From contig NW_026570236.1 in the NCBI RefSeq assembly GCF_019649055.1, positions 186,001 through 250,000 of the forward strand: a stretch of 64,000 nt of DNA, written 5' to 3'. The notes below the pieces were generated by a model that saw nothing but the letters and a program-made list of their open reading frames with translations, had not been told where the DNA came from and ran no database searches. Of the stretch, positions 21,557 to 34,052 are shown one piece after another. Position 1 is the first letter of the stretch. Each line of letters begins with the position of its first letter. Origin of the DNA: Paramacrobiotus metropolitanus. Lineage: Eukaryota > Tardigrada > Eutardigrada > Parachela > Macrobiotidae. The position numbers were made by a program, and so were the translations under genes.

Positions 21557-24500
21557 ATGATGCAAACATTTTTGGGCAAAGCGTTATCAGAATTCTACAG
21601 TTTTCCAGCTCTGATATCCTTGATTGCTGTACTGCTAATGTTTTGGTTCGTTCTGGTTGGTCGGCCAATGTTCGCTCCCCCCGGGCCGCTAGGTTGGTAT
21701 GCTGTTGCAGCTGATAAAGTGATCGTTTCCTTTACACTTTTTTCTTTTACCCAATGTGTATTAATTTTTCATGCAATGCGCATTGTTCGCCTAAGTAACC
21801 ACACAAGGTAAAGACAATTACTACTCGTAAAGTTTGTGTCAGCATCGACTTTGATTGTAGTATAAAGCATTTAAATAAGTTTATAATTGAGTTAATAAAT
21901 CAAGGACAGGGACGATCAGATAGTTAGATAACCATAAAATCAGTATGGTCTAAACTGATGCTTGTAAAATGTTTCTAGCTGCCAATAATTTTCAGCCGTA
22001 CAGCGTCTAATAATTATTCGTTTTCTCACCGTTGCCCCTAAATTATTGCTACGTTTATCATACAGGAGTCCCAATTTTTGGTTATGCACCATTTGTGGGG
22101 AAGTATCCATGGATCGCTTTAACAAAACTGAAAGAAGCTTATGGCCAGATTGTCGGCTTATATCTCGGGTCGAGATTTGCTGTGGTCTTGGAAGACTACG
22201 ATACAGTACACACGGCATTTGTTGATCAGGGCGATGTATTCGCCGGTAGAGGAGAAAATTTTGTCCTTGAAAAGATGGCAACCGGCAAGGACGGTCGCGG
22301 AATACATGGTAACCCAATGGAAAATATATGATTAATATCTGTTCTACATTTTCGGTGAAACTTATGGTTAGTACGAGTAACAATGCACTAATAATGATAA
22401 TGGAAAGATGTAAAAAATTCGTCTGGAAAGTCTGTATAAAATTCGTATAAATTTGTAGGAATTACCGCAATGGAAGGTCCAAAATGGAAAGACACCCGTG
22501 AATTTATTGTGACCACATTGCACGAACTGGGCGCCGGTCAAGGCAAACAGAAAATGGAGAAGATCGTCCTGGATGAAGTTGACCGCTTATCGCGCACCAT
22601 TGCAGCGCACAATGCATGGGCGTTCAATCCACGGACGCTTCTCCGCCCAGCCATGGCCAGCATTATGGCGATGGTGCTGTTTAGCCGGCGTTTTCAGTAT
22701 GAAGGCGATGAATTTCGTTGTCTTATGGAACATATGCCCGACGCCATCGGTGCAATGGGAAGCGTGACCATTAATGCGTAGGTGCAAATTAAAAACTGTT
22801 GCTAAATATTAAAATATATATGCAAACAGATGGTATTATTCCGTGCTCTCTCATGAAAAAAATAATCATTTGAAACTTAACTAATCATGCACGCAGATTC
22901 CACTGGTTGCGGTATATTCCGGGATGTTTTAAAAGACACTGGAACGGCATGATACGCACTGTCGACAATTTGCGGGCATTTGTCGAAAACGAAATGACCA
23001 ATCGAGAGAAGGAGATGGAGTTTACCTTGATTGAAAATAGCACTAACAAGGCTGAACCAAAAGATTTTCTGGATGCGTACTTCCGGCACATCAATAGTGA
23101 AGGAGCCAAACAATCTCTTGCTATGACCGGTAAATATTACTATTATTACTATTATTATTAGTAAATATTACGAGTAATTAATTACTCGTACAATTATCTG
23201 TACGGTTGAAACGTTTTAAGTACGTAAGCGTAATACCCACAAAATACGTACAGTATATGTGACACTAGAACAAGTACGGTGTATACTGTATAGCAAAAAC
23301 AATACATATGTAGCTGCAGTTTTTGCTTCTTACGTTAATTCCGAACTAAATTAACATAATTTTATATATTAGTGTGCACTTATTGAATAAAATTAGTCTA
23401 CGAACTGAGACGCATGTGGTAAAAGCGCGTGGTTCACAGCGCACAGCTCCTCCTTACGAATACTTACGTTACAACACATGTACATCCGGTGATCACTCAC
23501 TAAGCACCCAAACATGTATATTTATCCACTAGCATAAAACTTGAATTCTTCTATAGTTTTTGTAAGAGCAATAAATTTGTCCAAATAGTTTATGTTCTTG
23601 AATCCGAAAATTAAAAAAAAGATTTTGTCGCTTTACCCGCTTAGTGATAGGTTGTCGGCTTGTGTTTGCCAGCGGATAGTGACATATTTGTTTTGCATAG
23701 ATGGAAATGATTTCGTTGCTTCCGCTTCCACAATGTTTATTGGAGGCACGGAATCCACTACGCTGGGTCTACAATGGCTGATATTGCTGATGTGCCGCAA
23801 TCCAGTGCACCAGCAAAAAATTCAGGAAGAAATGAACAGAGTTATTGGCCACAAACGCTTTGTTGGTTGGGATGACAGAGGTTAGCATTAAAATAATTTT
23901 CTCGATTATTAGCAAAGCTTCAGGTTTCTGTGAAATTTTAAATTTAACGCTCTGGTTTGAATAAAGTTTACTTTATGAAAGTTCGACAGTTGTAATTGAG
24001 AGTGTTATTACAGCTGCTGGGTTGATGGTAGATGATTTGCCGTTGACTACTGCAACGTTTCTGGAGTGTTTAAGACTGAGCGGACTAAGTGCCGGGAATA
24101 TCCCGCGTCGCAACTTGGAAGCAACGGAACTTTTGGGTTATAAAATTCCGAAACATTCGTTAATTTTTGCAAATATTTGGTCGATACACAACGATCCTCA
24201 GTATTTTCCTGATCCACTGGCTTTTAAGCCCGATCGATTCCTTGACGGCGAAGGCAATGTTAACATCCCAGACCAATTTATGCCCTTCTCAATCGGTATA
24301 CATATTTTCAAATGCTATGCCTGTTTAATTTTTTCATTAAAAAAAACTTGGCAACAGTATGGTTTCGAAGACTAAAAAAGCATTTGTTGAATTTCAGGCC
24401 AGAGATCGTGCCCAGGTCAAGCGTTGGCTCAGATGGCTTTATTCCTGACCTTTGCTAATCTTGTTCACCGATTCGAATGGAAGGAGCCCAAAGGCGCTAC

Positions 24501-24594
24501 GTTACCGCGTATAAACGAATTTGGCCCGGCTTCTTTGGCGGCTACTCCTGCACCGTACAAAGTTCATGCCGTTCCTCGCTTTACCTTTCTATGA
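21557..24594 (+). CDS. Cytochrome P450, microsomal CYP2-like (first copy)
   Basis: Haem-thiolate monooxygenase anchored in the ER. Exons: 21557-21692, 22066-22308, 22459-22777, 22897-23129, 23701-23880, 24014-24295, 24398-24594; 529 residues with consistent phases. The N-terminal anchor (LISLIAVLLMFWFVLVG) is followed by the proline hinge FAPPGPLG. Helix C is GPKWKDTREF. The I-helix has the oxygen-binding motif GGTEST, the K-helix has ExxR (ECLR), the PERF region is FKPDRFLDGEGN, and the haem loop is FSIGQRSCPGQALAQ with the cysteine ligand. All functional motifs are intact. Family-level naming needs a phylogeny; it resembles clan 2 (CYP2/CYP18/CYP15 type). The second P450 at 60.5 kb is only distantly similar, so this is not a recent tandem copy. 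Confidence 0.94.
23141..23163. repeat. (TTA/CTA)n trinucleotide run
   Basis: Short TACTATTATTACTATTATTATTA run just after the fourth exon of the first P450, inside the intron. Confidence 0.7.
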
Positions 24595-25130
24595 GCTTTC
24601 TCACTTTACCAGAATAAAATCTACAGTATTCAATCTGAAAATTTTGCTGTTACATTTAAACTAATAGTACAGATACAACGTCCACGGCAATACTGTAGCG
24701 ACCTGAAACACATCAAATCTGCAATGGTTTATTTTCTTTATTCGCTAAATCTTGACACAAGATAAGCTAAGCAGATTTATTATTTATATACTTTTTACCT
24801 ACTTTTTTATATAGTTTTTACCCGATTGCGCCAAAAACATGTACTTTTTGATCAAGCAGCCTTGAACCTGAAAATTGCTCTTCCAATTAGAAAAGTCATA
24901 TACTTTGACACTTTCATTTTGTTCATGGAGTAAATTGTGCTACTTAGACGACTCATGCAGTACTCGTATTATGCAAGGGTTAACAAAGGTCACGAAGCTG
25001 GCTGAAACGTGTTCTGCTTCCTCAACGCTCGCAGCTACCATGACTTTAATGAGATCTTGTTCAGAACATTATAGTATTAATGCAACACGGAATTAATGTA
25101 GGACCTCTATGGTGCAGTACACACGTAAAA
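24595..25130. other. Convergent intergenic region (P450 and pseudo-astacin 3' ends)
   Basis: AT-rich; nothing coding is supported. Confidence 0.5.
24613..24618 (+). terminator. Polyadenylation signal of the first P450
   Basis: AATAAA only 19 nt after the stop codon, implying a very short 3' UTR if it is used. Confidence 0.5.
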
Positions 25131-26825
25131 TTACAAAGATTCGTAAGCCCGATGTTTGTAGGGCATGCACATGTAGGCCCGCTGCTGGAGTGTTGCTGTT
25201 GTCAATAAACTGAAAAATGAACAGTGTAATGGTTAATTACATCTTATCTTTTAATTTCAGTTGTTTTTTAGCTTCAGGAAAATGCAAATTTTAGAACGAT
25301 ATACAGTACATAAATATTATATTGGCGTTACTTCGAATGCAGTACTTACAAGTAGGACATTGGATCATACAGTTGTACACAGCACTCAACGCCTGGCAAT
25401 CACGAAAACTCAATCGGCCCGCGTTATATATCGTTCGGCCATTCCGAGCCGAAATGACCGGAAGACCTCCTCTGACACTGTAGTTTGTTGGTTCAATCAT
25501 GGTTATAGAATTATAATCAAAATCTGTGGCGTTGAACTGAATAAGGCGTGGATCGTATTCCGTGAATGCTCCAATCTGAACAGCCGCTATCAAAATGATT
25601 TGTATGTTGAAACAACGCCAATATTTTTAAATTTCATAAGTATTAAGTAACTACAACATCTGCTAATAAATTACGCCCCACAGTTCGAGATTTCAGAGAT
25701 AATGTGTTTAAAAAAAAGCCATTTTTTTGCTGCCTAGTTTGTACCTGGATGGATAAGTTGGGTGTTGAGCTGCAGGAATAAATCTCGTCCCGGCTTGTTG
25801 TGCTCACTGCGTAATCCGAGAAGGTCGCAGAAAAATCGCATAACTTGCCGCACACTGGACAGACATCCATTGGGTCCGTTCATGATGGCCATGTGCTGTC
25901 CATATGTTGTGGGCGGGTTGGATAAGGGTAGCACTCGGCCCGGAAACGAATAGCAAGTTGGAGATGGCACCCTAAAATATAGAATATCATGTTTTTGAAA
26001 TTGTTTAGCCAGTCACGATTTTCTGGCGCCAAACCAACCACGGCTTTGTTAATTTACGAAGTTAACTAAGTCATAATTAATTAGATAAAACATTTGCTAA
26101 TAAGATAGCGGGAATACCCTGAGAATTTTTATTACCCTGGTCCACCGGTTGGAGAAATTATAACGAAACTTGTTGCTGCAGGTATTGGTCCGGCACCCAA
26201 ATCCGTAAAACGGATGCAATTGCCCATGTCTGCCTGAATTTGAGCGGCAGCCATCCGGATAGTGTTGATTTCCGCCTCACCTGTTGAAATCATAAAATGT
26301 CAACATTTCGTGCAATGGGTCCATTTATGCCACAAATAAAAAAGGGAAATAGTTGTTTAGTAAAACTGATAGAACAAATGCATTTTATTTATTACAAAGC
26401 TTGTTTAATTAATACGCAAAAATCCGGATATTCGTTCCATTTATGGTGTGTCAGGTCCGGCCCAGCTAAACTTTCTAAACATTTACCATAAAGCTTTTAC
26501 ATCTAATCGCTTGGTAGAACTCACTTTTGTGATTTGTTACATCAATATGTGGTTTTTATTACTAGTACATAAAATAGCATTGTCTTATCTATTTATTAAT
26601 GCATTATTGTTGGTTTTTTTTACGTAAAATAATGCATTGAAATAATAATTCTTTGTGCTTAAAAGTTATTAAAGCAGACATACTGTAACCCGGAGCGATT
26701 ATGTAAGGAACTGTATTTCCAGGCCATTTGGAATATCGAGTGTCAGTGGAAACCACGTATCCCACAACATCCTGCCAAAGCACGTTTGCGAAAAAAATAA
26801 TACAGCTAATCCTTCCACGAACCAT
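25131..26825 (-). CDS. Astacin-family protein lacking the zinc-binding site (pseudoprotease)
   Basis: M12A astacin-fold secreted protein. Exons on the minus strand: 26825-26684, 26280-26136, 25971-25745, 25586-25350, 25195-25131; 271 residues, all phases consistent. The start encodes a short hydrophobic leader, then the mature-domain N-terminus with WPGNTVPYII. No propeptide is seen. Next come EAEINTIRMAAAQIQADMGN and CIRFTDLG. The family zinc motif HExxHxxGxxHE is replaced by RFFCDLLGLRSEH: all three histidine ligands and the catalytic glutamate are gone, but the tail EHNKPGRD survives. The Met-turn SxMHY region reads FDYNSITMIEPTNYS. The end matches astacin (LSFRDCQALSAVYNC). The open, spliced frame argues against a dead pseudogene. 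The final exon (acceptor at 25196) is less sure. Confidence 0.82.
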
Positions 26826-27960
26826 GATAAATTAACCAAATTTTAAATAATAATACTACGGCAATACTTCTGATTAATAGAAACTATGTAAATTCACCAC
26901 TTTCGAAACTTATAAAGCGAGAAAAAGCTTTGATTACCAGTCGTCTTCTCTAGTAATTTACTAAGACAAATGTTAACGTTAAGTAATACAGTTTACAATA
27001 AGAAGCATGAAGTAATGTTTGTAAATCTTGTTAGTCATTCGAATGAGAAAATGGGATACTCGTTGTTTGTTAGTCGAAGACACTCCAAAAAGTGCGGACT
27101 ACGCTGATTATTCAAATGAGCTGCAACATTCCTAATCATGATTAGATCAGCGATAACTTAGTGTTTTACCTATAAGGTGTGCACTGTGCAATGTCATAGC
27201 GTAATGTGGTAACAATCACTTTTAAATTGATTTACTTCCGGTTGCGAATAACTGGTTGTCTTTCGCGGCGCGGCATGCTATCGTTTTTAGAAATATATCA
27301 GGAACTGAAAAACGGCGCTGAAATATTATTTCCTACTGCTTTGTTAAATTTTACGAGTTGGAGTCTTTTTATCCTCTTGTTGATAAAATTTTGACTTTAC
27401 ACCACTGCTTCCGTATGTGGGCATTTATTTTCCTTCTCGTACCAATTCGAATCGTTTTGAACAACATTTTTTAAATTGTTAGCATGCACATGCATTAAAT
27501 TATATTAAGCGATTTGTTTTGCAGTCAGAGAATACTCGTGTAAAATAAAACGAAAACAAAAAAGTCACTATTTACAAAATCAAAACTAATGACTTTTGAA
27601 CGGCCTGTGCACAAGAGGTTAAAGGTCAGCCATGAAATTATTCCCGAGCACGGAATAATGGCATCGACCCAATATACTGTATACTGAACAATAAAAGCTT
27701 CAGCTATTACAGATAAAACGCTTATAACAAAAATAACAAAAAAAGTATTTGGACCAAGCGTTATCCTACATAATACGGCAGAGCAATAAGGAAACTCAGG
27801 ATTATATCAACGTATACCAGGGACGTTTTGGCGTTTGGGGGCATTGAAATTAAATTCTGTAATGTGATTTTGCCAGGCTTTAAGGAAAACACTCGGACAG
27901 TGCTCTTGTATGTGTTGTTCCAATCGGAAATCCTTAACACCCATCCGAGATTCTCCTTCT
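26826..27960. other. Intergenic, no gene seen
   Basis: AT-rich spacer between the pseudo-astacin start and the neuropeptide gene stop. An open frame on the minus strand overlaps the last neuropeptide exon but reads another frame, and I reject it. Confidence 0.5.
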
Positions 27961-28852
27961 CTATTGCCCAGTACATTTCTGATCGGCCACACAGCCCTCT
28001 GTGGAAAACAGGAGAGAAAGTGAACAGGATGATATAAATAATGCAAGGGAAGTTGGGAAGAAAAAAAGTGATGTTCGCATTCCCACTTACGCTCATTACA
28101 GCAGATACCATCTGCTGCACAGATTCCTTTATCATTCTGGCCGCAACTGCTGCCCTGATTGTAGCATGGCGTGCGGATGTAGTTCTCCTTGACACACACC
28201 GCTGTCTCCTCTGTACCCATCAGACAGCCAAATGATTCACCGCAGCAAATGTTCGAACCGTAGCAGTGACCTTTTCCACCAGGACCACATTTCATACACT
28301 GTCACAAACAATTCCTGTTAATTATTCGCACTTACCCTTTATTATCGCAATAGTAGGTTTCCGGTGTGAGTTTTACTTACTGAACATTATGTATGGCACA
28401 CCAATATTAATCTGGGACCTTTAAATGCTAGAAAGTTTTTTAACCAGGTGTACAATTAATCCTTTCATGTATTGTTCTTTGAATTAAATAATATGCATGC
28501 GCTATGATTTTAATTTCATGCAAGAATTAAGCATGCCAAAGAGAGGAAATGTGCCGAACAAATTAGTCAAATTTTAGGTGTAAGAACGTTATGAGAAAAG
28601 CATAATAAAAGTATATCAAAACGCGCTGCAACAACTCGTATTTTAGGTAGTTGAAGCGACATCCGATATGATCTAATCCTGCGCGCGCAACCGAAGCGCT
28701 ACTGAGTATCATACCTGTCTGCGATAAGGACTGGGTGCAAAACTGTAAGCTGACCTTTTACCACCCGGTGGACAGTTCGTGATAAAGCAAGCAAATGATC
28801 CTTCCATGATAAATAAACACAGAAAAACACCGCAAAACATAAGACTTGCCAT
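27961..28852 (-). CDS. Oxytocin/vasopressin-type (inotocin-like) neurophysin precursor
   Basis: Neuropeptide prohormone. Exons on the minus strand: 28852-28715, 28298-28091, 27998-27961 (TAG); 127 residues, phases 0 and 1. Residues 1-21 are a signal peptide (MASLMFCGVFLCLFIMEGSFA). Residues 22-30 are the nonapeptide CFITNCPPG, followed at once by the amidation and dibasic cleavage signal GKR. A 13-residue spacer follows, then neurophysin with all 14 cysteines (CMKCGPGGKGHCYGSNICCG ... GICAADGICCNEQGCVADQK). The three-exon layout, with cuts in neurophysin, resembles that of vertebrate genes. The Thr4-Asn5 core is arthropod inotocin-like, while position 8 is Pro rather than a basic residue. No copeptin follows. 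The short third exon was found only by splice logic. Confidence 0.96.
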
Positions 28853-28945
28853 TTTTAATAGATTATTCTACGATGAATGTAGAATATGTAACAACGGTAT
28901 TTTGCGGTGAGGCGAAAATGATGTGGAGTGTTCACCGGAAACGCA

Positions 28946-28953
28946 TTTATATA
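28946..28953 (-). promoter_or_regulatory. TATA box of the neuropeptide gene
   Basis: TATATAAA on the minus strand, about 95 nt upstream of the precursor ATG at 28852. The spacing allows a transcription start near 28920 and a 5' UTR of roughly 60-70 nt. Strong TATA promoters are common for peptide-hormone genes; use here is inferred. Confidence 0.5.
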
Positions 28954-31900
28954 GGAGATGTCTTTGGTGTACTCGCTAATTTGGCATATTTTTCTAAGAG
29001 ATCAGCTAGTGTTATCACAATATACCTAATCTCGAACGGCACTCGGAATTAAACCGTGTTCAACGTCAAAAAGTGGGATAGTTAGGACAATGCACGTCGC
29101 ATCGACTGCGTAATTGGTCCAAATGCGGAAATATTATGTTATTTTTGCGTCATTCTATAGAATTAATGAGTTTTCGTTTGGGAGACATTTTGCGGATTTT
29201 CTCCTAAAAGTGTATTTGTCACTTGCTGTGACCTCGCTATTCCCGATAGTAATCGTGAGTGCGACCACATTTTCTGGGGATTTCGCAGATTCTCCGGCAA
29301 ACAAAACCTTCGAGCTACTAACTGGTTAGAATGATTTTCAAAAGAAGATTAACTACAGCAATTTACGTGGTTCTACAGGAAAAAGTTTAGAAACAATCTT
29401 TTCATCTTCTATGGTAAATGGTACTGTGCTTGATTAAAGCTAAGTACTTCACAAAATAATGCTCGTTTCTTGCGCATCTGCACATTGCTGAACGGTCAAA
29501 CTTTTTTGTCGGCTCTATACATGGTGCCCAACAAATCCTGCGTTTCTATGCTTTAAGAATTTAATTGTAAAAGCATGTATGCACTTATTTTGCATTGCAC
29601 TGTTAAAAGTGGGATAAACTAAATTAGTTGGTTTTTAGTTTTTACGCATGCAATGTACAAGGAAACAAAGAAAACACTTAAAAAAGAACTAATATTCCTT
29701 AGAGTCGTTTTTAGCTTCCTATCAATTCAGTTTTGCGAACACAATAAGGTAAATGTCCAAGAGATCGTAGAATTACTGTATTAGAATAGTTCTTATTAAT
29801 GAAGAATGCTGTGATGTATCTGTAAGTAGCCATCGTTTTTTTGTTTGTTCAACTCGGTACGCATACGAAGGCGTTGATTTCATTGCCAGTACTGCGTACT
29901 GCGTATGAAATATGAATTACGCATTGGACGGGATTAAAATATACAGCGGCACACTGAGTAAGAGGCGGCAATCTTGGGAAAGCTGTTCACTGCGGGTTAT
30001 ATAGACAGCTTGCCGGCGTTGGACAAAAGATGGGAGCAAGCATCTCCTTATCTGCAAACTTTATTGTCAAGGATGATCCAAAGAGGCCAACGGGGAAATG
30101 GTGCTTCCTGACTGGAAATAATCGGCTGGATATCATTTTACAGCTCATTTATCAAGATAAAATTCCGGAATGACTGCTCCGAATCAGCAAGAGTTTCTTT
30201 ATTGACGGCTTCGGTTTGATTGGATTGACGTCCAGAAAAACTCAACCATAATTCCTTTGCGCACGCTAGTTTCCTTTTATAAATTTTTGTCTATATTCGA
30301 TGCGTAACTTCCAAATACATATTATATAAGTGCTGTGTACACTGTACAGATATAATAATTATGCAGACTGCACATGCACACTGGCTAAAATGGAATGTCA
30401 AGTAATCTTTCTAATCGAGGTAAATCGACCACATGGATATATAAATTTAATTGCAGATGTTGGGAAATCACCATAAACATACTTTTTAAACATATTTCTT
30501 TTTCAGTTCGAAGAATCTTACTCAGTAACCGATTTCGTAAATAAATAGTTTAAGCTTGTTTGCACCTTTTTTCAAAACATATCGCCAAAAATCGAAGCAG
30601 TTGATAAAAAAATTTGAAATAAATTAAATGTTTTAGTTAAAATGTATTTGCAGAAGCAGAAATTAAAGGTTGTATTTCCGCAACGCAATAATGTTTTTTC
30701 TTCAGCTGCACTGTTTAACATAGCCGACACTGTCTGATGATTGCAATGCGGACCCGCGCCTAAATATAAGTTATGCAGTTTGTATCTATTTAGCATGCCA
30801 TCAAAAAGTGTTGGATGTGCATGATCTGTTCGAATAACCTTGCTGATTGACTGGCTGCCACATTCCAGCGACGCCTGGGACCGGCGACAGGCAGCCCATC
30901 ATCCAACACTGAACATATTATACACCGAAAGCACAGCAGCGCTTATGTATATTGCTCCCGCTATACATAATCCAGCATGTTACTGTTTTTTTCTCAGCCA
31001 GTAGTAAAAAAGCCAAGCACGGCACTTTACACTAATCGACAGCGCATTTAGCCTGGACCGCTTCGCAGCAGACACAGCCGGCAGCCAGTGCCATACCGCC
31101 GCGCAGCAGCCGGGTGCTAAAAGAAAGACACTTTCTGTAATATTGTCCATTCCGGCTATAATTAAACACAGCCATGGCAAATCGTCCTAATAATCTAAAT
31201 TTAAAAATTAAGCGCAGACTAATCCGAAAATAATTTCCACAACCATGTTGCCACTGTGTATATGCGTGTGTGTTTAAGAGATCCCAATCGTTCAGACTAA
31301 GGAAAACAGTATCCGTCATTTAGTAAAAGCCCCGTATTTGCCGACAACGCGATTACTAGTTGAGTCTTGAGAGCATGGAGCCAGTTATAACGATGCATGC
31401 TGTATATCTATATATGTGTGCTGGCCAGGGCTTTTCCCGGCTGCTTCCATCCCGGGGAATGGAAATTTGCTCCGGCTGAAATGACAGTGCTACGGCCATG
31501 TAATTGAATTTGTTCTCTTTAAGCAATTTCCAAGCTGGAAACTATTTATTAATCTGCCCATGATTTTCTTGGCCAACGCTTGATTGATGTCTGGGCCACT
31601 GTACGGGGATCCAGCCATTTGCAACGATTGCATCTCTTCTTGCTCTTCTGGCTGGAAAACAATTTTTGGGTTGCTTTGCCGTATTAGGCGGTCGCCTGTA
31701 AGTGCTAGCCGAACTTTTTTTATTATTTTTAAATTAAAGAAATTTCATCAACTTGCATGCCGGTCTCGGCTGTCTGTAACATGAAAAATTAACGCATTTA
31801 GCCTACTCTACTAACTGAAAGAAAACACACATAAACCTGAAACATCGCATTATCGTAAAGCATTTCATGTTTTTTAATTATCATACATTTTTTTAAAAAT

Positions 31901-33600
31901 AACGTTGTTTTGACATTTGAAGCGTAGTGTACGTAAGCATTAATACTTTTAATATTTGGATTAATGCGTTAGCTAAGAAAGTTTATTCTTGCATGCTTAT
32001 TTGAAAATTAGCGGCTTTATGAATGTGTTACAATTGGCAAACAAGTTCTGAGGCAATGGTCAATGGATATCTTTGCTATAGCAGCGTTCATCGTATGCAG
32101 CAATAAAGGTCATTGCATATTCAGTGCAATAAAAGTTGCATGGTACAACTGTTTGTGTGAAATCACAAGCTGTCAATGATGGATGTAAACATGGGCAGTG
32201 GAACAGTTGCCGCATTATATTGTTCCGTATCTGTTAGAATGCGCCGGGGGAAGAGAGTTTGGACTGCCTGAAAAGTCTTCCTCCCGGTATTGTTCCCTGC
32301 CCGTAACGCCGGCATGCATACACCAGCAATATACCCCGGCACATGGGGGAAATGAATGATGGAACGGATGCCAGACTGGACTGGATGGGAGATGTGACCC
32401 CGTTGCATACGTTAACATATCCAGACCAGTAGTGTACATAGAGCGCCGGCGCACTGCATGGCATACAGCACATCACGTACTCCGTTATACACATAATATA
32501 ACAGAGGGGGGAAAATATCCCCATTTTCATTCCTCTGGAGTACCATCGTCCCTCTTTTTGGCTCGATAGATTGGCATCGCGTCTAGCATATAATATTATA
32601 TATCCCCCTGTCTGTAGTTGCATGAGAGAAGTCAGGGAGTTTTGTGTCGGTACTGTGTGTATATATGTGTGTGTGTGGCGCAGGCAATGGAGTGACGGGA
32701 TCTTTGCCGAGGAAAGTTAGTTCATCGATCGGTTTGTGCTACTGTCATCCTGAATTACTTTGGCCTTTTTGGCAATTGGGAGGACAGTTGTGTGTGTTGT
32801 GTGTGCGCAGTGCGGAATTACTTTTCCTGCTCACTAGTGCATGCCTGCTTCTATACTCTTACACATTGTACACATACCGATATATCACCGCAATGCTGCA
32901 TTCCCGGGGAAATTTGACGCACTCCGGCAGATGAGATTCGCCAGAAATTTTCTGCAGTCCAAAACAGTGGCATTTTTCTTCGAAGCCAGGAAAAATTAAA
33001 GTAGTTTCGAATGCCATTTGCAGCTGAATTTTGCATAGATAGAACAAAGGCAAAACACCAAGATAGCTTCCGGTCGGTGTCAATTACAAGTCAACACTAA
33101 TTTTATCAATGTTACTTATGGTTAGCTACCTTAACCAACCGGTAAGGATATTATTTTATTGGTGCTAAAAGAATCGATATTTTGCTTTATTTTGAAAACA
33201 GCGGCTTACAAAATTCCAGAATTTCAATTGTACCGGTACTTCTGCATTGCTTTTCCCTTTGGCTAACATTTCTTTGAGATCCATTTTTCCACGGTTTCCA
33301 ACAAGCACTAATCTTTTTACAAGCCATTTCATCGGAATTTTATTAAGCCATATTGGAATACCAGAATTATTTTTTATTAAGGCCCTAACTAAGGAAATGT
33401 ATTTACGTTGTACGCTTTTGATTTTCCATGCACTTCAGTTGGCTAGTTGTTTAATTGCCGCTTGCATAACAAACTGCACGTTTGTACTTCGGAGGCTTTT
33501 GGCTTGAGCAACGCATTTTGGTACTGGACAGTGTACATTTTCTTACTTTTGTACATATAAGTACTAGTAAATGGTTTTGTAACTGGCCCCAGTCATCCAC
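28954..33600. other. Gene-poor region, first part
   Basis: No supported gene. The DNA alternates between AT-rich sequence and more GC-rich patches, near 30.85-31.1 kb and 32.2-33.0 kb. A TG-rich run (TGTGTGTATATATGTGTGTGTGTGG) lies near 32,655-32,680. Open frames here lack family motifs and splice support. The patches could be distal regulatory DNA or non-coding transcripts. Confidence 0.45.
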
Positions 33601-33950
33601 CATTCGTGTGCCGTATCCCGTAAATTTTGACTGATGAAGCGATATCTCCCTAACATCCGGCCAGCTCGGAAAGGGGAGAGTTGTGTGCACTGCGCGTGTT
33701 GGCCACATTAATGCCGCCTGCGTACATGACTGCTGCCACCGATACACTGTCTACGATCCGTTCCACTGCGCTCCCACAAAATACATATATAAATCCTAGC
33801 ACACATCTCCCTCGTCCATACATATATAAAACCTTCCCAACCCGGGAAAGGCGATGGCCATATTGGCATACATTTGCCCAACTCCTCTTCGGGATGCCGC
33901 TGCATCGGCACTCAGTGTGTTAGTCAAATCTTGTGTTTTTTCCCGTATAG

Positions 33951-34052
33951 TTACAGCCGCCCCGCCAACACACATCCCCTGACTTTATGTCCACCTAATC
34001 CCCCTGTGCATAGCCCATCCGCTCCCCGAACGCAGCCAGCCGGATTACGGGA
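33951..34052 (+). other. Possible exon, proline-rich or untranslated
   Basis: The segment lies between a good acceptor (TTTTTTCCCGTATAG) and a good donor (GGGAGGTAAGTG). One frame is open throughout and proline-rich (YSRPANTHPLTLCPPNPPV). No partner exon could be assigned, so it may be a UTR exon of an unseen transcript. Confidence 0.25.

Noticed and set aside
27761-28195. 144-codon minus-strand ORF over the neuropeptide locus
   Set aside because: It reads a different frame through the neurophysin exon and intron; the spliced neurophysin frame explains every cysteine.
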